A stretch of 64,000 nucleotides of DNA from Mycolicibacterium sphagni. Its GTDB lineage: Bacteria > Actinomycetota > Actinomycetes > Mycobacteriales > Mycobacteriaceae. The first letter of the stretch is position 1. Every line of letters starts with the position of its first letter. Shown piece by piece: positions 42,964 through 51,854 of this stretch. Position numbers and translations under genes: made by a program. Below the pieces are notes generated by a model, which saw only the letters and a list, made by a program, of their open reading frames with translations, was not told the DNA's origin and did no database searches. Location: assembly GCF_002250655.1 (NCBI RefSeq), contig NZ_NOZR01000026.1, positions 27,452 to 91,451 of the forward strand, written 5' to 3'.

Positions 42964-44154
42964 TCAGGCCGGGCGCCCGTCGGCGACCCAGGCACCGCCT
43001 TCGGTGCTCGCGTCGTCCAGGACGAAATCGGCGACCCGAGACCGGTGCTGCTCGGCAGTGCCCAGCAGCGCGGCGTCGGTGATGGCGCGCTTGAAATACA
43101 AGTGCGCCTGGTGTTCCCAGGTGAAGCCGATACCGCCGTGCACCTGGATGGTGTCGGCCGCAATGTGGCTCAGCGCCGCCGATGCAGTGGCCTGGGCGAT
43201 GCTGACGGCAAGCGCCGGATCGTCGGAGCCATCGGTGAGCGCCCACACGGCGTGGTAGGCGGCCGACCGGGCATGCTCGAGGTCGACGAGCATGTCGGCC
43301 AGCTTGTGCTTGATCGCCTGGAACGAGCCGATCTGGCGGCCGAACTGCAGCCGAGATTTGGCGTAGTCCACGGCCAGATCCAGCAAATGCTGTGCGGCAC
43401 CGACCTGTTCGATCGCCAGCAGAGCCGAGCCCACCTGTAGCGCGTGGGTGATCACGCGCCCGGCCTCTTCGGGCCCGGCTACTAGCCGGGCGGGGGAGTC
43501 GGCGAAGGTGACGGTGGCCTGTGGCCGGGTCAGATCCAATGTCATCAGAGGTGTGCGCTCGACGTCCTTGGCGTCCACGGCGTAGAGCCCGATGCCCTCA
43601 GGACCGGTTGCCGCAACGAGGATTTCGTCGGCGGCGGCACCGTCGACCACCCGCTCGACGGTGCCGGTGACGGTATCGCCGCCGGCTGTCACGGTCACCG
43701 CGGCCGGATCGAATGCGCCGGCCTTGTCGGCGACGGCGAACGCGGCCGTTCGGGTGCCTTCCACCAGCGCAGCGAGTACCTCGTCACGGGCCGGGCCGCC
43801 CGGGCTGGCGACCAGCGCGGGAATCGCGAGATAGACGGTCCCGAACAACGGCCCGCAGGCCAGGGTGGCGCCGAACTGTTCCACTGCGACGGCCTGGTCG
43901 ACCAGCGAACCACCGACCCCGCCGTCGGCCTCGGGCACCGACAGTCCGAGTACGCCGAGCTCGGCGCCCAGCCGGTTCCACACCTTGGCGTCGAAGGGCA
44001 CCGGGGATTCCATCAACCGGCGCACCGTCGAATCATCGAAGTTATCGGCGCAGAACTTGCGCACCGCGGCGCGAAGATCGTTCTGCTCCTCGGTGAACGT
44101 GAACTCAGCATTCTCATCGCTTCGCACGGTCTGATCCGCAAGCTTCTCATCCAC
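42964..44154 (-). CDS. Acyl-CoA dehydrogenase, non-catalytic-type subunit of a FadE pair
   Basis: The 396-residue flavoprotein starts at GTG 44154, with GAAGGAG 6 bases upstream, overlapping the stop of its partner gene. It has the acyl-CoA dehydrogenase helices and C-terminal SRLQFGRQIGSFQAIKHKLA, IQVHGGIGFTWEHQAHLYF and LGTAEQHRSR. The catalytic Glu position seen in the partner (IEGGTSEV) is not present here. Such pairs form the alpha2-beta2 enzymes known from mycobacterial steroid side-chain breakdown (FadE26/27 and similar). The substrate is therefore perhaps a steroid-CoA, an inference. Confidence 0.88.
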   Translation of the reverse strand: MDEKLADQTVRSDENAEFTFTEEQNDLRAAVRKFCADNFDDSTVRRLMESPVPFDAKVWNRLGAELGVLGLSVPEADGGVGGSLVDQAVAVEQFGATLACGPLFGTVYLAIPALVASPGGPARDEVLAALVEGTRTAAFAVADKAGAFDPAAVTVTAGGDTVTGTVERVVDGAAADEILVAATGPEGIGLYAVDAKDVERTPLMTLDLTRPQATVTFADSPARLVAGPEEAGRVITHALQVGSALLAIEQVGAAQHLLDLAVDYAKSRLQFGRQIGSFQAIKHKLADMLVDLEHARSAAYHAVWALTDGSDDPALAVSIAQATASAALSHIAADTIQVHGGIGFTWEHQAHLYFKRAITDAALLGTAEQHRSRVADFVLDDASTEGGAWVADGRPA

Positions 44155-45343
44155 GCGGGATCTCCTTCCACGGCATACCGGCATCGGCACGCAGGTCACC
44201 GGGCAGGCCGAGCACCCGCTCGCCGAGAATGTTGCGCATCACCTCGGAGGTGCCGCCTTCGATGGTGTTGGCGCGGCTGCGCAGGAAGCGCTGCTGGATC
44301 GGCCCACGCCAGCCGCCGGCATCGCCGGACGCATCGCTCATCGAGTAGCCGTTGTACAGAGTGCCTTCGGGTCCGAGTAGATCCATGCACCACTGGTAGA
44401 TGTGCTGGTTGAGTTCGGCGCCGACCAGCTTGCCGACCGAGGCCTCGGGTCCCGGCCCACCCGCGGTGGCAGAGGCGCGAGAACGCTCCGATGTCAGCCG
44501 CTGGGCTTCCGACCGTAACCACAACTGGGCCAACCGGTCCCGCAGAATCGGGGTGTGCAGGTCGGGCCGTGACGCCCACAGCGTGGTGGCGTCCTTGATG
44601 GTTCCGCTGCCGCGGCGGCTGCCGCTGGCGCCCAGGGCGCTGCGCTCGTTCATCAGGGTGGTCATTGCGACTCCCCAGCCGTTGCCGACCGCGCCGAGGC
44701 GGTGGCTGTCGGGGATGCGGACGTCGGTCATGTAGACCTCGTTGAACTCCGCCTGCCCGGTCATCTGGCGCAGCGGACGGGTCTCCACGCCGGGGGCGTG
44801 CATGTCAAGCACGAAGTAGGTCAGGCCCTTGTGCTTGGCGATGTCTGGGTTGGTGCGCGCCAGCAGCAGACCCCAGCGGGCCCGGTGCGCCAGGCTCGTC
44901 CACACCTTCTGGCCGTTGATCACCCACTCGTCGCCGTCGGGCACCGCGGTGGTTGCCAGTCCGGCCAGATCGGAGCCGGCGCCGGGCTCGGAGAACAGCT
45001 GGCACCAGATGTCCTCGGTGGTGGCCAGCGGTCGCAGCAGCGCCTTCTTGAGGTCGTCGGACTGGGCGTGTTCACGCACGGTCGGTGCGGCCATGCCGTA
45101 ACCCATCGGGTTGAGGCCCAGCGGCACCGGGCCGCCGGCGCCCTGCAGGATCCGGTCGGCGACGGCCTGTAGTCCGCGGGACAAGCCAAGGCCGCCCAGG
45201 CCCTCGGGGAAGTGGATCCAGGACAGCCCGGCGTCGTAACAAGCGCCGAGGAATTCCGGGATCGGGACAGTTTTCGGGTCGTGGTCGGCCACGACCCGCC
45301 GGGCCAGGTCTTCGACCCGGTCGGCATCAGCGACGGTGCTCAT
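44147..45343 (-). CDS. Acyl-CoA dehydrogenase, catalytic subunit of a FadE pair
   Basis: The 398-residue enzyme starts MSTVADADRVEDLARRV. The start was set at 45343; the frame stays open far upstream but that part lies opposite the DUF1295 gene and is not protein-like. Family blocks are CQLFSEPGAGSDLAGLATTA, WVINGQKVWTSLAHRA, MTTLMNERSALGAS and the catalytic Glu in ANTIEGGTSEVMRNILGERV. It oxidises an acyl-CoA with FAD, passing electrons to ETF. It is first gene of a two-gene operon and faces the KstR-marked DUF1295 operon. Confidence 0.9.
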   Translation of the reverse strand: MSTVADADRVEDLARRVVADHDPKTVPIPEFLGACYDAGLSWIHFPEGLGGLGLSRGLQAVADRILQGAGGPVPLGLNPMGYGMAAPTVREHAQSDDLKKALLRPLATTEDIWCQLFSEPGAGSDLAGLATTAVPDGDEWVINGQKVWTSLAHRARWGLLLARTNPDIAKHKGLTYFVLDMHAPGVETRPLRQMTGQAEFNEVYMTDVRIPDSHRLGAVGNGWGVAMTTLMNERSALGASGSRRGSGTIKDATTLWASRPDLHTPILRDRLAQLWLRSEAQRLTSERSRASATAGGPGPEASVGKLVGAELNQHIYQWCMDLLGPEGTLYNGYSMSDASGDAGGWRGPIQQRFLRSRANTIEGGTSEVMRNILGERVLGLPGDLRADAGMPWKEIPRG

Positions 45344-45501
45344 TCCGACACGATATGGAACCCGGTGTTGTCGGTTGTTGGCAGGTGTCAAGTTTTGGTC
45401 GGGCGCCCCTCGTCGAGTCTGCGGTGAGAGGGTGTACCCGCGCGGAAAACCCGCTCTGAGCGCAGAATCGACGCGCGTTATTGTGGTCGCAGCACGGCAA
45501 T

Positions 45502-45515
45502 TAGAACGTGTTACA
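45502..45515. promoter_or_regulatory. KstR-type operator (TNNAACNNGTTNNA)
   Basis: TAGAACGTGTTACA matches every fixed position of the KstR consensus TNNAACNNGTTNNA. KstR is the TetR repressor of the mycobacterial cholesterol regulon. The site is 23 bp before the ATG of the DUF1295 gene. It may also affect the divergent acyl-CoA dehydrogenase operon, whose start is 158 bp away. Confidence 0.7.
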
Positions 45516-45538
45516 GTTCGGCCGCTGGAGGAGGCTGC

Positions 45539-46432
45539 ATGACGGTAACGCCGAACCGGGCAGGATCCCTGTACCTGGTCACCGTGGCCTATGTGCTTGC
45601 GGTGGGAGCCGGGGCTGCTTGGCTGTTGTGGGGTCCGGCGACCGGTCGCCGGTGGCTCGACGCGTTGATCGCCGATGTTCTGGCCACCCTGGTCGTGTTC
45701 ATCTTCAGCCGCGCTTACCGCAACTCCAGCTTCTACGACGCCTTCTGGAGCGTGATCCCGCCGCTGCTGTTGGTCTATTGGTGGGCCGCCGGGCCGTTGG
45801 GCCTGGATTCCCTGCGCTGCTGGCTGGTCGCGATCGTGGTCGGGTATTGGGCGGTCCGCCTGACCGGCAACTGGGTGTACAGCTTCCCCGGTCTGCACCA
45901 CGAAGACTGGCGCTACCCGCTGCTGCGGGACAGCGCCGGCCGGTGGGAGTTCCTGGCCGACTTGTTCGGTATCCATCTGGTCCCCACTCTGCAGGTCTTC
46001 CTCGGCATGCTGCCGGTTTACGTCGCGGTGACGAGAACTGGGCCGGGCCTGGTGTGGCTGAGCTGGGTCGCGTTCGCCGTCGGGATCGCGGCAGTGACCC
46101 TTGAGCTGGTGGCCGACACTCAGATGCACCGCTTCGTCCGTGACAAGCAACCCGGCGCGGTGATGGATCGCGGACTGTGGTCCTGGTCGCGGCACCCCAA
46201 CTACTTCGGAGAGATCAGCTTCTGGTTCGCCCTGGCGCTCTTCGGGGTGGCCGCCGCCCCGGCTGACGCCTGGTGGCTTTTCGTCGGGGTGATCGCGATG
46301 GTGGCGATGTTCCTGGGCGCCAGCATCCCGATGATGGAGAAGCGCAGCCTCGCGCGGCGCCCGCAGTATCAGGATGTCATCGACCGAGTGTCGATGTTGA
46401 TACCCCGCCCACCACGGAAGGCTGCCCTATGA
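45539..46432 (+). CDS. DUF1295 / steroid 5-alpha-reductase-like membrane protein
   Basis: The 297-residue integral membrane protein starts at ATG 45539, after GGAGGAGG. It has 7-8 hydrophobic segments and the family C-terminal signature RGLWSWSRHPNYFGEISFWF, shared by steroid 5-alpha reductases and isoprenylcysteine methyltransferases. Other marks are YDAFWSVIPPLLLVYWW and SFPGLHHEDWRYPLLR. A perfect KstR-type site just upstream argues for a role in sterol metabolism. It overlaps the next gene by 4 bp (ATGA). Actual activity is unknown. Confidence 0.87.
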   Translation: MTVTPNRAGSLYLVTVAYVLAVGAGAAWLLWGPATGRRWLDALIADVLATLVVFIFSRAYRNSSFYDAFWSVIPPLLLVYWWAAGPLGLDSLRCWLVAIVVGYWAVRLTGNWVYSFPGLHHEDWRYPLLRDSAGRWEFLADLFGIHLVPTLQVFLGMLPVYVAVTRTGPGLVWLSWVAFAVGIAAVTLELVADTQMHRFVRDKQPGAVMDRGLWSWSRHPNYFGEISFWFALALFGVAAAPADAWWLFVGVIAMVAMFLGASIPMMEKRSLARRPQYQDVIDRVSMLIPRPPRKAAL

Positions 46433-47559
46433 GCTCGCAGCGTCCACGCCTCGTCATCGCCGGATTCGGGGACAGCGGGCTGCTCACCGCGATCAAGCTG
46501 GGCCGCCACGCCGACATCGTCGGCATCTCGGCGAAGCCGGCACTGCTCAGTGGGCAGGAACTCGGGCTGCGGCTGGCCCGGCCCAAGGACTGGGCACGCG
46601 ACAACTGGATTTCGTTCGACAAGTACCGAGCACTCGATCGGGTACGCACCGTGCAGGCCACACTCACCGGTCTGGACACCGAACACCGCACCGTGCACGC
46701 CACTGCACCGGACGGGTCGCCCGTCGCCGAAACCTATGACCTGCTGGTGATTTCGACCGGTGTGCGTAACGGGTTCTGGCGCCAACCCAGGTTGCAGACG
46801 CCCGACGAGATCGCTGCTGATCTGACGTCCACCCACGACCGGCTGGCCAAGGCTGGGTCGGTGATCGTCGTGGGCGGGGGTGCCGCCGCCGTCAGCGCCG
46901 CCGCCAACATCGCCACCGCGTGGCCGGGTAAGAAGGTCGATCTGTACTTCCCGAGTGAGCGGGCCCTTACCGAGCATCATCCTCGGGCGTGGGAACGGTT
47001 GCAGAACAAGCTGATTGGGCTGGGCGTCGGCCTACATCCGGGCCACCGCGCCGTACTGCCAGACGGTTTCGACGGTGACGAGATCACCGACGCGCCCGTG
47101 CAGTGGAGCACCGGACAGCCGACGGCTCAGGCCGACGCGGTGCTGTGGGCGATCGGGCGGGTCAAGCCCAACACCGAATGGCTGCCGCCGGAGCTGCTCG
47201 ATGAGCAGGGCTTCGTGAAGGTCACCCCGGAGCTGCAGGTGTGCGGTCACCACCACATCTTCGCGATCGGCGACGTGGCGGCTACCGATCCGCTGCGGGC
47301 CTCGGCGCGAGCCAGGGCCGACGGGCTGCTGGCCCACAACATTCGGGCCACCATCGCCGACCGGCCGCTGAAGAGATACCGCGCACCGAGGCGACGATGG
47401 GGGTCGATCGTCGGCATTCAATCCGATGGCCTGGAAGTGTTCGCCCCCAACGGCACCGCCTACCGGTTCCCGGCCTGGTCGATCGACCGGGTGCTGATGC
47501 CCTGGATCGTGCGCCGCGGTATCTACAAGGGCGTGCGAAAGAACCAGCCACTGAGCTGA
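46429..47559 (+). CDS. FAD/NAD-dependent pyridine-nucleotide disulphide-type oxidoreductase
   Basis: The 376-residue flavoprotein starts MSSQRPRLVIAGFGDSG in an ATGA overlap. It has an FAD-binding fold at the start (GFGDSGLLTAIKLG), the mid-chain NAD-binding motif VIVVGGGAAAVSAAANIA near residue 145, and the FAD signature HHIFAIGDVAATDP near 271. There is no redox CXXC. Relatives include NDH-2, AIF and ferredoxin reductase types. As the second gene of the KstR-marked operon it may supply electrons to the DUF1295 protein (inference). Confidence 0.88.
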   Translation: MSSQRPRLVIAGFGDSGLLTAIKLGRHADIVGISAKPALLSGQELGLRLARPKDWARDNWISFDKYRALDRVRTVQATLTGLDTEHRTVHATAPDGSPVAETYDLLVISTGVRNGFWRQPRLQTPDEIAADLTSTHDRLAKAGSVIVVGGGAAAVSAAANIATAWPGKKVDLYFPSERALTEHHPRAWERLQNKLIGLGVGLHPGHRAVLPDGFDGDEITDAPVQWSTGQPTAQADAVLWAIGRVKPNTEWLPPELLDEQGFVKVTPELQVCGHHHIFAIGDVAATDPLRASARARADGLLAHNIRATIADRPLKRYRAPRRRWGSIVGIQSDGLEVFAPNGTAYRFPAWSIDRVLMPWIVRRGIYKGVRKNQPLS

Positions 47560-47624
47560 ACGGGCTGGTACGGGCGCTTGGTCGTCGAACTGACAGCTGC
47601 GCTTTCGGCGGTAGGCTCCTCCCC

Positions 47625-48758
<1,134 letters not shown>

Positions 48759-48862
48759 CTGAACCTACGGACTGAGGTTGCTGAGGCGATTTCCGTGCCA
48801 AGCGGTCATGCATACCGCAAAGGTGAATTGACGCAGGTAGCGACGCTCGACATACTGGCTAG

Positions 48863-49501
48863 GTGGCGGGATCCGGCAGCGATCGCGAGCTTAGCGACAG
48901 GGATCTCGTTGACGCGGTCTTAAGGGAACTGAGCGAGGCTGCCGAGCGTTGGGAGTTCTACTCATTGGTGGAGCGTCACCACGACGGGCGGCCGGACATG
49001 ATCGGTATGGAGGCGGTGAACCAGCTGCTGGTGGCTTTGGAAGTGCACCGCTTCGATTTTTGCTTCATCGGCGCCGGTTACGAGAAGGAAGTCGACGAGT
49101 TCCTGACGGTGAACCCCGGTTTGGCCGGTCGATTCAACCGCAAGCTGCGGTTCGAGTCATACAGCCCCGACGAGTTGGTCGAGATCGCGATCCGCTACGG
49201 CGGACCGCGCGCCACGGTGATCGAGCCGGCCGCGCAGGACGCGCTCAACGCGGCCTGCCGTAAGCTGCGGGCCTATCTCGCACCGGACGGCAGCCACGGC
49301 GTCGACGTGATGCAGAACGGCCGATTCGCCCGAAACGTCGTTGAGCGCGCCGAAAGATTGCGTGACTCGCGGGTGGCCGCTCAGAACCGCATGAGTCGCG
49401 GGTCGGTGACCGTCGAAGACCTCGAGACGTTGCGCACTCAGGACATTGTCGCGGCCGTCTCGGATGCCTGCGCAGAAAAGCACGTGCCGATCAGTCTGTG
49501 A
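48863..49501 (+). CDS. Free-standing C-terminal half of an EccA/CbxX-like AAA+ protein
   Basis: The 212-residue product starts at GTG 48863. From residue 33 it aligns with the part of EccA/CbxX AAA+ proteins after Walker B: EFYSLV (where FIDEAYSLV is expected), GMEAVNQLLVALEVHRFDF, the sensor-1 strand FIGAGYEKEVDEFLTVNPGL and the arginine-finger region AGRFNRKLRFESYSPDELVE. A C-terminal lid follows with NGRFARNVVERAERLRDSR. Walker A and the Walker B acidic pair are missing, so ATP hydrolysis is unlikely. It is either a relic of an eccA gene or a partner subunit. The frame is intact. Confidence 0.78.
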   Translation: MAGSGSDRELSDRDLVDAVLRELSEAAERWEFYSLVERHHDGRPDMIGMEAVNQLLVALEVHRFDFCFIGAGYEKEVDEFLTVNPGLAGRFNRKLRFESYSPDELVEIAIRYGGPRATVIEPAAQDALNAACRKLRAYLAPDGSHGVDVMQNGRFARNVVERAERLRDSRVAAQNRMSRGSVTVEDLETLRTQDIVAAVSDACAEKHVPISL

Positions 49502-50246
49502 GTGCTGCGGCGGCCTCGTCGGCCAGAGCGCAGGGATTCTGATATCGCGCGTCCGGATCCTTGGCCATCGCGGTGCCAATCACAGCGTCGATCGCCTGCG
49601 GTAGCCAGGGTGCGTACCGAGTGGCCTGAGGTGGTTCACGCCGCAGATGAGACTGCACGACAGCATCTTTCGATCCGGCGTCGAAAAACGGCGGCTTGCC
49701 CGTCAGTAGCCGGAACAGCGAGCAGCCCAACGAATATATGTCGGATCGACTATCGATCTCCTTGCCCCGCAGCATCTCTGGTGACGCATAGGCAGCTGAC
49801 GCCAGCACTGACCCGTTCTCGACGAATGGGGCCGCACCGAAATCGGCCAGCAACACCCGGTCTCGTTCGGCCAGTAAAAAATTCGATGGCTTGACGTCAC
49901 CGTGCAACACACCCTGTGCATGCGCGAAATCCAAAGCTTCGCCGACTTCGCTGACGATGCGCACCGCCCGCTCCGGAGGCATTCGCCCCGAACGCAACTC
50001 GGAGTCCGCGTCGCCGCCAGCCACGTATTCCATTGCCAACCAATGCATTCCCAGATGTTCGCCGCGGTCGTATACCGGCACGATGCCCGGATGGACCAGG
50101 ATAGAGTTCGAGGGGCATCCCGAATTGAACACCTTGAGCGCCACAAGTCGGCGCGAGTCGCGCGCCAAATACACCGTACTCATCCCGCCGGTGCCGAGCA
50201 CCGACTCGATAGCGAATCCGCCGATGCTAGCGGGTGTGCGGTCCAC
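49491..50246 (-). CDS. Compact Ser/Thr protein kinase lacking the alpha-C helix
   Basis: The 251-residue Hanks-type kinase starts at GTG 50246, overlapping the MinD-like gene end by 20 bp. It has the G-loop LGTGGMSTVYLA, Lys38 in VALK, a catalytic loop LHGDVKPSNFLL (Asp117, Asn122; HGD not HRD), and DFG at 135-137. Only about 15 residues separate Lys38 from the HPGIVPVYDRG strand, where PknB-type kinases have about 29, so the alpha-C helix and its Glu are absent. The activation segment has no Thr. No TM or sensor domain is present. It may be a pseudokinase or may need a partner to complete the fold. Confidence 0.87.
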   Translation of the reverse strand: MDRTPASIGGFAIESVLGTGGMSTVYLARDSRRLVALKVFNSGCPSNSILVHPGIVPVYDRGEHLGMHWLAMEYVAGGDADSELRSGRMPPERAVRIVSEVGEALDFAHAQGVLHGDVKPSNFLLAERDRVLLADFGAAPFVENGSVLASAAYASPEMLRGKEIDSRSDIYSLGCSLFRLLTGKPPFFDAGSKDAVVQSHLRREPPQATRYAPWLPQAIDAVIGTAMAKDPDARYQNPCALADEAAAALTD

Positions 50247-51294
50247 GACCGGGGATCGTCGCGAAGAACTGCGAAATGACCGCTGCCACTTCGACAAAGG
50301 CCCGCCGGGTTGGCGCCGACATCTCGCTCGAGGCGTTGATTACACCGCCGGGCCGCAGGCCCGGATCGAACGGCACCTCCACCACCGCCTGACGGCGGGA
50401 GCGGAACTGGTCGGCCAGCACGCCTCGGGTGCGTTTGTCGGAATGGCCGTCGGAATCGTTGAGCACGATCACCGATCGCCGCATCAACCCGATCTTGCCA
50501 TGGGCGGCAAGCCATTCCATCGTCTGAGCGGCCGCAGACGCCCCGTCCGGCCATGGTGAGGACACGACGATCAGCGCGTCCATGTCCCGCAGCGCCTCCT
50601 GGGTGACCGGGGCGTCCATGGTCGAGCCGCAATCGACGATGGAAATCGTGAAATGGCGGTCCAGGCGCATGGTGGCCTCGCGATAGATCGCGGGGTCGAG
50701 GATCCCTCGGCGACTGCCGTTCTCCCCGGCCAGCACGAACAGCCCCGAAGAGTTACTGCCCATCCGGGTGAGCACGTCGGCGAACGACTGCAGGTTCTTG
50801 TTCTTGGCCAGTTCCCAGTAGGAGCCGTCCGCACGTGGGTCGATCCGGCTGCCGAGGCGGCCGAACGCCGTATCGGCGTCGACAGCCACCACCCGATCAC
50901 CGCGGCGCAACTCGGCCAGCACACATCCGACGCTGGCGGCGACCGTCGTCTTACCGACACCGCCCTTGCCCAGCACCCCGATCTTGTAGTGGCCGCGCAG
51001 TGGGGCGGCCACCATGCTCTCCATCGCCGCCTGGCGTCGCTCCTGGCGCGACGGGCCCGGATTCACCAACCCGAACGTCGCTGCATAAACGCCGCGGCGC
51101 CAGCCCTGGGTGGGCTTGGGCTTGACCACTTGAGCGGCTGGGGGAACCGGCATCGGGGGATAGCGCACCTGTGGTGGTGGCGACGACGGTGGCATGACGA
51201 TGCGAGGGATCCGCTCCGTGGGGGGTCCGGAGGAGTACCCCGGAGGCGGGCCCTGCCGGAAGCGGTCGAGCTGGTGGTCGTCGCGGTCGGTCAT
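50227..51294 (-). CDS. MinD/ParA-like ATPase with proline-rich N-terminus (EspI/Rv3860 type)
   Basis: The 355-residue protein has a disordered Pro-rich N-terminus (residues about 14-55) and a deviant Walker A GKGGVGKTTVAASVG with signature Lys110 and Lys115. The switch motif VVAVDADTAFGRLG and the second switch SIVDCGSTMDAPVTQEALRD follow. This plan is that of ESX-associated ATPases such as EspI, and position beside gltB matches Rv3860 of M. tuberculosis by memory. It may dock on secretion or polar machinery. The kinase gene downstream overlaps by 20 bp, so both are coexpressed. It diverges from gltB. Confidence 0.88.
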   Translation of the reverse strand: MTDRDDHQLDRFRQGPPPGYSSGPPTERIPRIVMPPSSPPPQVRYPPMPVPPAAQVVKPKPTQGWRRGVYAATFGLVNPGPSRQERRQAAMESMVAAPLRGHYKIGVLGKGGVGKTTVAASVGCVLAELRRGDRVVAVDADTAFGRLGSRIDPRADGSYWELAKNKNLQSFADVLTRMGSNSSGLFVLAGENGSRRGILDPAIYREATMRLDRHFTISIVDCGSTMDAPVTQEALRDMDALIVVSSPWPDGASAAAQTMEWLAAHGKIGLMRRSVIVLNDSDGHSDKRTRGVLADQFRSRRQAVVEVPFDPGLRPGGVINASSEMSAPTRRAFVEVAAVISQFFATIPGRGPHTR

Positions 51295-51854
51295 CGTGTT
51301 CAGTATCGCTGCACGACGAGATCGACGTTTTGGCGCCGGTCACCCGCACTTTCGCGCTCGATTGTCGGTTTGGGCGAATAAGGCTGGTCACCGGGCGGGC
51401 GGCAACCCGTCTCTAAGAATCCGACCAGAGTTTGCGCAAAGTCCCGGGCGGCCCTGCGGCCCTGGTCGCAGGGGCGGTGACGAGTGCCGATGTGAGGTAT
51501 CCCGCACCCAGTGCGTCGGTGCGCTACGCCGTCAGCAAACTGCCCGAAACGTCCTTGACGGAGGACCACGTCCAACCCGCCATGCGAGAACGGAGCATCG
51601 CGGCACCAAAAGGGGCCGCTGACAACCGATTCCGCAGCCAGCCTCCTCACCGAAAGCACTATCGCGCAACACGGGCCGCCAACCTGGTTAGCCTAGACTA
51701 AGTTGGCATGTCAGCGGGGGTTTGACATATCGTTTTACAACTTGTTGACACCACAGTGGAGCCCCGTTCAGTGACGCACGGAGGAATCCCTGGCGGGGCG
51801 CGGTGACGTCGACGAACCACCGCGCAAAAAAAGCTTGTGAAGGGTCAGGTGCGA
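51295..51854. other. 560-bp intergenic region between MinD-like gene and gltB
   Basis: No convincing gene is present; frames on both strands lack start sites and family sense. It holds promoter-like elements near gltB, including TTGACA at 51722-51727 and 51745-51750, a TAGACT hexamer at 51694-51699 and an IdeR-box-like sequence at 51683-51701. AGGGTCAGG lies before the gltB ATG. The length suggests complex nitrogen-linked control. Confidence 0.5.
51683..51701. promoter_or_regulatory. IdeR-box-like pseudo-palindrome upstream of gltB
   Basis: The 19 bases agree at 14 of 19 positions with the IdeR consensus TTAGGTTAGSCTAACCTAA, with the core GGTTAGCCTA intact. The inner TTAGCCTAGACTAA is itself nearly symmetric. 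It overlaps a TAGACT -10-like hexamer. The match is below that of typical functional IdeR boxes, so this is a candidate only. Confidence 0.3.

Noticed and set aside
45344..46195. Possible N-terminal extension of the catalytic acyl-CoA dehydrogenase
   Set aside because: The open frame continues upstream but lies antisense to DUF1295. The family starts at MSTVADADRV, so the extension is not coding.
51300..51659. A 119-codon minus-strand frame in the gltB upstream region
   Set aside because: No ribosome-binding site, signal, or family pattern, and a composition like other shadow frames. The region looks regulatory.
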